A model generated the notes under the pieces. It searched no databases. It was not told where the DNA came from and was given only the letters and a program-made list of their open reading frames with translations. This document shows, in pieces, positions 39,401 through 51,400 of a stretch of DNA of 64,000 nt; position 1 is the first letter of the stretch, and each line of letters starts with the position of its first letter. Source of the stretch: Balanoglossus misakiensis. Taxonomy: Eukaryota; Hemichordata. A program made the translations under genes and the position numbers. The stretch covers positions 8,928,001 to 8,992,000 of the forward strand of contig CM082592.2 in assembly GCA_040954595.2 (NCBI GenBank), read 5' to 3'.

Positions 39401-42400
39401 GTGCACCTCAATGATAAATTGCTTTGCTAATGTACAACTGGAGTGACTCGCTTTGCTGACACGAATCACGTGTCCTCCCCTTGCACAGAATACTAAACGC
39501 GCGCTCAGAATAGGTAATTCACGGCCGACTCCGAATGACTGACCAATGATCTCACAAATTCGTGATGAATTCACAACTGTACGTGAGAGCCCTGACTGGT
39601 GCCTCTTTGAATAATTTAAATACAAACCAACTTCCCATAAATGTGCCACTTTATGAGTGTTTTTACATGGCAACTGATAAAAACAATCCTCCAGGGGTAC
39701 ATAGGGGTGTAATGCCACTACTTAACTCAAACCACTTTAAAACAAATTTAAATTGACTCTGAGAATGTTCATTAAGTATTACTACAAGTTATCTAATGGG
39801 AAGGAATGATACTGCAACACAATTTATTATTACAGCAAATTGAAACATTTTTCAAGTGTTTCCTGGTTTGCATGTAATGGCTAAATCATGTCCGAATGAT
39901 GAACATTATTAATTTGTCAAAGTGCTGCCAAGTTTTTTTTGTATATATGCATATAATGAATATGCATAGGCAGCCATGCTCAACTCATCTGTACCATCAA
40001 ATAAGACACACAGCCCATTACAGCACAAACAAAGATTGGCGTAAGTAGCCTCCGGCCATTGTTTCCATATAAAACCAGTCAGATAATTACTTTTCTCCTT
40101 CTATATTCACACAATATACAATGATCAGTTGTAAAAAAAAAACAGCTTAGTTTTGATAAAAAAATATGAGAGAAACAACATATTTTCATACACTTTCAAG
40201 CTCAGACATATTTCTTGCTTTCATCCAATATCCTTATTAAACCGTAGAGCAGCTGATTGCACAGTCATATTCCCTGACATCGTCGACCAAGAAATGACAC
40301 AAACCTCGGCATCCCTTTTATACAACAATAGCTGTGCACATCTGAAAACCATTAGCAGCTGCATTCAGAAACCCCATTCTATGAACTGTAGGCAATATCC
40401 TACCTACATCCTACCCAAACAAACCTGGCTAATTAAATTTTCATCATTATAAGTGTAATGACAACCAAATTAGGAATTGTAACACCTGGTAAATATCAAA
40501 CAAATTATTTCTTATTTTTCTTGTTTTATCTAAGGCTAATGGGATCTAGTTACTGTTAATTACTGTTTTTACAATGTGTGATGCTTTCTCCAGAGACTGG
40601 CAAATATCAGTAGTTTCACGATTGACTGACGGCTAATCAATATGGGACTGAAAAACAACACAGTGCGGTTTTAGTGCACTTTAAGTTTCTGTATCAACAG
40701 CTCAACAGAACAGAATGCTGTGCAAACCGAACATTTGAAAGCAAAGCCCTACCCCAATCCAATATTGCTCTTGTATATAATTTTTATCAACTCCTGTTAC
40801 TATACATAGCGTTATTAAAATAACCTCCTCAAGAGCTTTCTAAAACTACGCGCAGCCAATCAATGCAGATGGCCGTATATTTTCTCAGGAATGAACAGTT
40901 CATAGCCTGCACTTGAGTTTTATGCACCTCTCTGCAAATGAGAAATTGCGCTGTGTCAGAACCAGCTGTGGACACAAGAACCACTGAAGGAGTTGACGAG
41001 AATTATGTCCCCGATAAGGCTCGATAACATTACATTGCCTGTTTTCTCTGTCGTCTCTTATCAAACTTCAACCAAACGCTCCTGGCAATCGTGCTGAATA
41101 CCTGAACAATTCCTCAAGAGTACAATTGCCGTAAAAATTTACAAAAGGTAAATTGCCACTGATGGGTGCAACTTGAATCGAATCTTTGCTATTTTACATT
41201 TGAATGTGAGTTTAGAGGTACTTTTCAAGGAGCAGACGTTAGCCGATGTCTCACAACAGGCCACAATTCTCCTTCTCAGAACCATCAACTCACAGAAGTA
41301 CCGGCAATTAGCGCGAAGTAACTGAAATATTCTCACATGCCTGGAAGCCCTAGTGGTGTGGCTAGCATTTTTTTTTTTTTTGAGGTTTGCCGAAATTCAC
41401 ATGCTAGTATCACGACACAGAAATCTAAAAAAAACTGAATTTTTTCTGCTGTACTTTTCACTGTTCACACTCATCGAGATAATTTGATTTAGATTCCCAG
41501 AGTTCGACAGCACCTTTTGGGAGTCATATAAAATGCAGATTATGCAAACATCACACTTAGTATAGATGTGGTTCGCAGATATATTCAATTCACTCAAGCA
41601 GAAAATTGGGATAAAGAATGCATTAGCTAATTCATTTTTGATGGCCAAGCAAAGGTTACTTGTTTCCTTCCTGTATTTTCTGACAAACAGAAAATTGACT
41701 GTGAAGTGCTCAAGCGCTAGAAACACAGGGAAATTATCCATCATGACAAGTTCACGGATGAAGAACGTTTACCTTTAACCTCTGAGGATTGTCTGTTGGC
41801 CTTCAGGGCAGTGGATACTCCATTCCAGGATGAACCGGTAGGCCAGTGCATCTAACTTTAAATGATACTGTTTGATAAACTAGCACATTGACAACATTGG
41901 AGTACTGATGTCTCATGACATTTTCTATCTCTGTTCTAACGGCTGCCGTCTGATCTGAGATTATCCGTTCCGTCCAGACAACACAATCCCTTTTGTAGAC
42001 TTCTAATACAAGCTTTGTTGACATTTGAGTGTCTAAAATTGGAAACCTATGCATAAACTTGAAAACAAACAGCTTTCTAAAATTAACCATGTGCAGCTAA
42101 TCAATCAAAATATCCATATTGGATTTTTGTCTGGCAAGCTGTCTATTTTGAGACAAAAACATTACTTGATATTTTTAGTACGTTCTGTGTAAAAGCGCTG
42201 GCCTGCTCGAAGGTGAACTCAGCTTGTCAAAACAACCACTATACACAAAAATATTGGCCGAAGATTTTTGTATATAGGACAGCACACATTCTTCTAACAT
42301 GTCAGCAATACCAGTATTATTGATCATAAAAACACTGCCGATCGTTTCTGTAATATCACAACATTTTCACATAATCCGTCGACATCAAACGAACTGCTTG

Positions 42401-45400
42401 ATTGAAATCATTTTTCTCTTTTTCTTTTCGGAAAAAAAAGTACATCCACCTGGCAAAGTGGTTGACGACAAGTGATGCGGTAAACACTGCCCAGCTTTCT
42501 AAAAGCAATTACTGTGTAAACAGCCACCAGAGACCGACCACAACATTGAGGCCAAGTATGGCCGCCCGCTCCTATATTCCGAAATTCACCGGCAGCAATT
42601 CAGGAAATTAGAGTGATTATGATTTATTTATAATTGGCCACCTGGTAGAGTTTCACGGGAAATGATCAATAATTGATATCTTTTACAGGCCGACCTAATT
42701 CAAACAAAGTCAAATTAAGCCACCAGGACGTACCCTGGGTATTGTCACCTGTAGGACGTCGCCCACTTGCTTGCTCTGCTGTGCATGTCTCCCTCCAGGC
42801 AATCATGTACATGTACAACATCCACATCTAAAATGGGTCTTGTACACATGAGATGACATTACTGGGACAAATACTGTACTCTGGAGTCGCAAATGCAATT
42901 CTTACTGCAAACTATGAAAGCACCTAGTTTGTAAACGTAATTCTGAGCAAATGGCAGGGTTCAGCTGACATTTAATTTCTGCCTTGTTCCAACAAACAAC
43001 GCGCAATTTGCTCACTGCGCCAAACAATGTAGACATACAGGTCTGTGCTGTGCAAAGAACGGGAGTGGAGATATAAAAAGCTATGAGACGCAGAAACACA
43101 GTTTCTCTTGGTACTCTCAAATCAATCTGATTAAAATCAGATGCAGAGTACAGAGATGTCGCCGTACTCTACATCTGATTTTAATCAGACTTTCTCAAGA
43201 TGTAATTAATGACATTGCCATGCTCTCCCCCTTTGTAATATCAGCATATTTTCACGATCTAGACATGAAAAGTACTGTTTGATTGAAAGCATTTTTTTTC
43301 CTTTCAGAAAAAAGTACACCAACCTGTCAAAGTGATTGTTAAAATGATATTAGGCACACATGGTTTGTAAGAATCTGTCAGCTGTGTACTTTTGAGTCAC
43401 TGAAATTCACTTATCTCAATTCTTTGACAACGTTGCCCTAAATTTCATGTAATAATGAAAGTCATATGGAAATCACACGAATTGGTGTGGAATGCGTAAA
43501 TGTCTGTATACATTTTTCTCCCAATTTACTCCTGTCAATCACCAGTGCAGAAAATATTTCAATAAACCGACAATTCTTTCACTCTCTGCGGTAACATGGA
43601 CCTACTTTTATGGAGTTACAAGGACAGCATGGGTGTAACATTTGACGACATAATTTATGGTACATACCTACAATTATACCATGGCATTAAACCTACATCG
43701 GTCCAATTTTACGATAGAAAACAATGGATTTGGACAAGACCATGGCGGTGAAAGGGTTAAAAGAATTAGAAGCCACTATGTTGACAACACAGACAATAAG
43801 GATGCTCATAAGCAGTTCACAATCAACAGGTGGTTCCTCCGATACAGACAGAAAGCTTAAAGTCAGGCAGAAAATGTATCTCTGTTCCTCGTAATGCACT
43901 TTCCCAGCAGACAGATCTGCACGGAAATCGATGCCCTGCTTTCGAGCTAAAACCGCTGCATGTAACTAAATTGTCTTGATAAAATTGAGGGCATTGTAAT
44001 GATTACTGAAGCATGGAAAGGCTGGTTGAGAGATCGTCTGCTTTTGACGGCAAATTTTGTTCTTGTATATGAAGTTGATTAAAACACAACGGCTAAGTTT
44101 TGAAAAAAGAAGGCTACTATTTGCTGGATTTGTACTAAAGATGTACTTGAAGCCGACTATAAAATGTCGGATTTACGATTGCCAAAAGCGTGCTGTTACT
44201 GTACATGTCCGTGATAAAATGCTAGACCTTGTTGTAATGGCTCCCATTACGACTGCAAGTCACACATGATCAAATTCTCTGAGGGTTTCCGCCATCTGTC
44301 AGCATTATCCTACAATTACCAACAATATCTTTTGGAATTTTGTGCAAATTTTGATGATGTTTGCAGAAGCAAGACATTGCTTTAAACGACAATACACCAT
44401 TTGAACAATTTAGTATGATTTTAAATAAAACTAGACTAACAACTGAAGATATTTTGAGATGTTTTCACCTCAATTTCAATCATGAATAGCAAATTTCTAA
44501 CTAATATCACGACTGCTTTCGTCTACTATTTTTCAGGGCACATAATATAAATTGAACTGAACTTCACACTAGGTTAAACACGAGCAATAATGACATTATA
44601 AATTAATAAAAGCATTCCTTACATGTGCATGACAGCTAAAATATTAATAACTGTATCAAATTACATCCAATCTGCAGATAACATTGGTATACTGGCATCG
44701 TGTGACGTGAACAAAATCCTTGACAAATTCAAGATCGTATGGAATTACCGTAATGTATATGTTTCTTAAGTCCAACAGAGAAAATGAAAAATTAATATTT
44801 CATCTGAGGAATAGCTCGTTCAGAGCTTACAGGCAGTGGTCGCCAACGCGGTTTCACTTTTTTATGATTAAATTTTTTTTCATTGATTATTTTATTTTAC
44901 CCTGACAAAAGAATCACAGCAAATTTGAAAGCTTGTACAATTTAATGCCTTTTGTTTCTTTCCTCTGATCCTGAAAGTGTCCCAACGTGTGTTGATGTTA
45001 GCTGACATGTTTGCACTGACTGATGATTACTCACTCTGCAGTCATATTTCAGCTATTTGTGAGGGAGAAACTGGGACAGCTACCGTTGAATGGCAAACAG
45101 TGATGGATTGCCACCTGAAAAAATCAATTTTCAGTGTAGAGTGAGCGGGCGTTGGTGTTTATCTTGTGCTGTTTGTTTAGAATTCAAATTCTATGCCCTT
45201 AACTAGTACATAGCCTCAGTACCGATATATATCGAGCACAGAATCTGCGATGAGATATCACCTATTAGCCACAGAAAACATGACCACGACTAGTTCTTCA
45301 TGGCCCTGAAGACGGATCCATTTCAAGGCTTTGAGCATTTTCCCGTGAAGGAAGGCCACTGATGACAACCATCAGAGATCACACTGTCCCACTTGCATGC

Positions 45401-48400
45401 AACTTCTTCTCACTCACACAAAACGGAAAACTATGACGTAGATGCAAAACTGGTTCAGGTTTCACAAAAGACAGATGAAAGCATCTGACGACCCCGTGAC
45501 CGAAATCTGTTTTCAACACTCTGGCAGTCAACCATTTCCAGCCAGTACCACAACTGGAAGTATTGATATTTTTTTAAAAAGCAGATTGGAAGACGGAGGT
45601 GTGAGCATGGCTGCACTTCATCTGTTAGTCAATGTGAAGTCATGTGAAAAATTAGTATTTGACTATGTACAGCCTTGTTCAAAAATTAATGATGGACAGG
45701 TCCCAACCTTGTAGAAGTGCATACACCAAAAGCATGGTCACTTTGCCTCATTTATCTTGGTTACAAAAACGTAGTAAAATCAAATTTTCAATAGACTGAC
45801 ACAGACGAAAAATTATTAGAGAACAGATGAAAGGTGACATTTTATCATTTGCGGCTAGATTATGATACAAGACTGTTTGATCAGATGATGCATTGATCAA
45901 TATCACTCTAATCCTTGAAAGCGTCAAATATTTACCCCACTAAATTACAAATTGCCGATTACACAGATACAGCGTACGAGTCAATAAATTGATGAGGCAG
46001 TGGGCACTAATCATGGCAACCTTGACATGTTAATTGTGATATTTGTGTGCTTTGCGCTGAAAGGGGGAGCAGGCTCTTTCAGCCTCTGATAGAAGTGGTG
46101 AAAATTTATGAATTTTACAACAGATATGAACACTCTAATTTCTCCTTGCCTTGTTGATTGATAGACGTTACCTCTCCTGTTTCGTGTCACTGCGGACAAT
46201 ACAGCCACCTGCCTTGGTCAATTGTCGAACAAACATGTTAAAAACACCAGCTTTCTTTCATTTCTTTGGCATGATACATAATATTTCATGATCCAGATGA
46301 TGATGTATCTTATGAGCTAAACCCATTCTTGTATTTGACGAATATGCTATCAAATTTAACAAGAAGAATAGATTTCCAACTCTTTGAATTAAGAAATTAT
46401 AAAAAGCATAGATGAATGACAGATTCTCGGAAAATGAATCCCTTTTAGAAGCGTTGGGCTCTGAGTTGTTGATTTGCCTGGGTTTGACATGTAAATTGGC
46501 TTAATTCCTGGTTCCCTTGACATTGACATTGGCTTTGATGCCAAGCTTGACCTGTTCTTATGTTGAATAAAAAAGCAGAGTGTTTACTCTTTACGTTAGC
46601 TGTGTGTGTGTGTGTGTGTGAGTCAGTGTGACAGAAAAATCTCTCCAACCCCCCCCCCCCCCCACCCCCCCATTACAACACAAGATGGTTGAACTTGATT
46701 GATGAAAATACATTGCTGGGATTAAACCGTGACATACAAGCGACAAGAGAGTCAGAATCGATCAGCACTTTGCAAAAATCACGTCAAGGTCATTAACACC
46801 ATCACCAAAATGCAGATATTGCTGCTGCAAAATTATATATTCGCTGCGTTCGACAAAATCTGATTAAATTTTATCAGAGAAGACTACTTCATGTTGAAGA
46901 GGCATGTACGAGGGGACAGATTTCCTGATTATCTTTTGCGTACTGTCAGTACTTTCGTTTTCCTACAACGGTCTTCAAACTGGTTTACAAGTGAAAAGCA
47001 CAGGATTCATCTGTGTAACTCTGGTTCTAATCTATGAAGCTGAGCTGCACGTCATCCCTAACAGCCGGTTATTTTTAACCCCTTTTTTTTCGTCTTCCGT
47101 AACTTGATTGCTAGAAGACGCACATGATTCTCTCCGACTCCTGAAACTATTCAAACACTGACGCAGTGCCGCGGCCATAACAAGCTGCTCAAGAGCCCGT
47201 TACCATGGCGGCAAATTGTCAGGGAAACATGAAAACCAGCAAATGGGGGGATAATATTCAGATAGAGAGGAAAAGCTGAATTTTCTTCTCGGGGATGGCC
47301 TGACACTCTGTATAACAGGTTTCACATCCTCAAAAATGGAATACTAAGAGTCTCTTTTCACATGGTGTGCGCTATTGTCGGTTCCACACTTAAAAACTGG
47401 GTAATATAAATAACTCTTCTGTTCAGAGTTAAATCCATCAGCGTAACTACACAACGTGAGCACACTGAATGGTTGGTATTGATCAGTGTAAATGGTCATA
47501 ATGACTTCTGAAGGCAGGCTCTGGCTTAAACGCTAGCTGTCTCAACCGAATCGTGCAGTCTCATAAGACCAAAGCAACGCGACACCACGAGGATTAATCA
47601 GATTTTCCAGGTGATATGGTGAGTGTTTTTATCCCGGTTGACTCCAGTGAAAAAAAAAAAAACACCACCAACCTGATGCAGTGTGGATCGTGAAGATAGA
47701 GGATTCCTACATGTGTATAACCGTAACGTCCCCAGCTTGGTAGAGTAACAACTTGTCACGGTTATTCAACTTAAAAAAAAATTATATATATTTTTACCTG
47801 TTTTTCGGCAAGGTGCCGCGTTCAGAGCCATGCAGCCCCCAAAATCTGCAATGTTCGGTCGGTGAAGGATGAATTAATGATACGAGACCACCCGCCTCTC
47901 TTTCCCTTGCCTGTGTTTTGAAAACGGTGAGGTCGCTTGGATAGCCAGTCCCCTAAGCAGCAATGGATCTTTGCGTAAAGCTCGGTCGAAATTCATCAAT
48001 TTTTCAATTGGACGTCATTCAATTCTCACACAGCAATTATTCGCACTGTGTCTGCTCTCAAGAACATTCATGGCACGATATTTGTCAAAGCTTTGAGAAA
48101 GCTCAACAGACTGGACCATTTTATTCAGGGGGAGAGGACAGTTCCCTATTTTAAAGGATGTGGAAACAGAACCGAGGAGTGGAATGTGGTACTTCTCAAT
48201 TTCTAAAGATATTAAAAGGAAGCCCATTGACCCAAACCCGATCAAAAATAAATATTACATTTATATCGATAATGTAGCGCCTTATTTTTAAATTTCAACA
48301 TTTCTGAACTGTGTAATTTAAGGGAAATAGTTCTTGATTCTATAAAAATCATCTCATCTAAAATTGAAGCTGTAGGAAAATATAAAATCTGACTTGTATA

Positions 48401-51400
48401 CATTTTGAAATTGTACAATGTATTTTGTTTTATATTATGACAACAGTATAATAATGATGTTGCTATTAAAATATATGTGACTGGATAATTTTTTTATAAT
48501 CAACACTTTGACAATGCCCGACAATTAAATCTATCTCCAGTCCCTCTGAAAGGCAGCTGCCATGCCACCCCTAACCAGACCGAAATGGAATGCGCCCCGA
48601 TTACTGCAACAATCAGTGGATGGTCTAATGGTATCCATGTATACCAGCCAACAAGATAAAGCTCAGTGAGTGATGCCGCATTCTGGCAATGCATTCATTC
48701 ACACGAGTCACTTAAACGCATCCATCCCTCAGACAAAACAACCGGCTTTAGAGCCAATTACTCCAGCGACCTTGGCTCATTCCAACATTGACCAACGCAG
48801 AAGAGGCTTCCCAAAGATATCAGGGAAAACTAATAAAAAAAATCAGGATTAATCCAGTCCGTAATGAAGCACCAATCACTATGGAAGGCCGGTCCAATTC
48901 CTACAATAGCCGCAACTGGGAATTGATATGTTTAAAGTATTAAGATGTATTGATTGTTACAAAACAAATCCTATTAAGAGGAGCTTCAGCAAATTACAAA
49001 TTTAAACATCAATAATGGTACAACTAGTTTTTTTATTCTAGGATAAGTCATAGACCCTTGAGGATCACTGGATAAATGAAGGAATACACGAGAAAGGAAA
49101 ATGAAACAATAATAAAGCCTCAACGTTTTATAAACAATTTTTTTGGCCTCCGTAATTTTACTTCTCTGGGGCCTGCTGCCACACCAGCGATGAAGAGAAC
49201 CACACACCCCAATTCTGGCTGCCTTAAATAGGTTTACACTTTGCGCTAGGAGGTCAAATCACATTATAAAAATTGCATTCTGGGTAAAAGGTCGACAACA
49301 CAACAGAAAGTAACAACATAATCATCTCCCAAAATGAGGGAAAGTCTGTTGAAACCAAAAATGTTACATGGATCATGCCAACAATACACTATGAACTTCA
49401 GTTTTACTGACGTCAGAGACTCAAGCCCAAGGCAAAACAAATCTCCTTTTTATACTTTTTAAGCTCACGCATATACCGTTATTTTGAGGAAGGTTTTACT
49501 TGACGTCAGCTTTGTCAACCCAAAGGGGGGAAAAGTCTAATCATTGTGTTTATGTTTCACGACCGGTTATTTTTGGACGACGAGTGGTGGGATAGACAGT
49601 ATCTTGTCCTTTGGGTAAACAGCGGAGCAGATCATTCCGCTCGTGCCCACACAGGGATAACGTAGCTAATTACTTGATACACACGGATGGAAGTGGGAAT
49701 ATTTTTGGGGCTCTGGGGATATTGAGGAACTATAATTTGATGTTTTTGAGAAACATTTTTATTTATAACATTGAATGGGGGAGGAGCTAGGGGAGCCGCA
49801 TTTGTTGAAAAAATAACTTTGATAGTACGACACCAACCCCAAGGTTGTTGGAGGCGTTATTTTTATCAACAAAGTATAAGTTGAGTTGTGACAACCTCTC
49901 ATTGCGCGAACAGAACATCATCAGGAAGGTCATTCACTCATGCAAGTAGTTATGATTGACACCACAACTTTTTAGATGCACGTAGTTCTAAACCCTACCC
50001 TCCATCCCAAATGTTTGACCACAAATCTCCTGTGTCGTCTACGCACCCTCCCCCTCCAGTCCCTCATTTTCATACTGCACACAAATTTCTCCTGATGGAG
50101 GCTGGCACTCAAGCAAACCAGAAGGACATATACAAACGCAGAAACCTTTAAAAGTATTAACAATTCCACAGATACCACTTAACAGCTGCCTGGACAATTT
50201 CACATCATCCACTTCAAATATCAAAGTATGTCAATCTGGATTATTATAATGGATGTTCCCTAACGCAGCTATATCTGGCATTTCATACCGTATCATGAAA
50301 AGTATGCCAAATATGCAAACATTTGCTTTTGGCGATAACACTTTCGCCTATACGGGATCATCAATCTTAAGAAAAAGATTAAAAAAATAATAATGTCAAG
50401 GCTACTGTACTCTCATTTGATACGTTCAACTGTGAAATGTACTTAAAGAAAATATGGAGCCTAATAGCATGAGATATCAATGTGATATCACAACTATGTA
50501 TACATTAGAAAGTCAGCTCAGTTATAAACCTTTCACCCAAGAATTTTCAATGATAAATCATTCAGAAAGCATGAAACTCTTTTTTTTTCTGAGGTCACTG
50601 GCATTTGTATCTCGTATGTACTAGCTGTGGTCCATAACAGAAAAGACTTTATCATAACATAAAACATTGAAGACTCTTTGAAGATATTACAGAAGACCAT
50701 GCTCACAGAATACGGCCGTCCAAAAACACTTACGAAAGCACACAGTCAGTGCTCTAGACAGAAGTATTCATTACAAAAGAAGGGAATTATATAAAATATA
50801 CTTCTTTCAAGCAATCAATTGCTTTTACACAGATTGGTAACTTTACCCCCTGACATTTAGACAATTTTTTTTCTTTCAAGAACCCTGCCGAGTGTTTCTC
50901 TATTATCGTACTTCATTTTCTGATTTTAACTGATTGACATACATGTGGCAGTAGATGTTACCACGGTAACTCTCCCTTGTAATGTGCTCTGATTACTTTT
51001 CAATTTTAGATGGCGGATATTAATTGTCCTCCCAGGGCCCATGGATAACAAATTATCCGGCATCGCTGTCCGCACACTCCAGCAGGAAAGATTGAAGCCA
51101 GTGACAGGCACCTGGTCAAAGGCAGGCCTATCCCCAAATGCCCAAAGAGAGTCAGACATGGCATGATGGCCAACACTGGGAAAATGATTTTGATAAACGA
51201 GGGAAAATTATTTTATCTCGCCTTCCCAAGCAGAAGATCAAGAAGAAAATATGTTATTGATCAACGTTGTGAAGAAAATCCTTGCACTTCAAGCCCACAA
51301 AATAAACATGGCAAGAACAGTGGTATATTTAATGAAAGCCGGGAAACGTGATAGTTTTAAAAGGATTCACAGACTTGCGTGTTTCCTGTATTAACCTCAG

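Noticed and set aside
39200-39718. 172-codon open frame on the minus strand
   Set aside because: Largest non-exonic frame, but no recognisable domain, Cys/His/Ser-rich random-looking composition, no splice phase fit.
50715-50740. Strong TTC|GTAAGT donor
   Set aside because: All upstream AG choices give a non-multiple-of-3 length or an in-frame stop.
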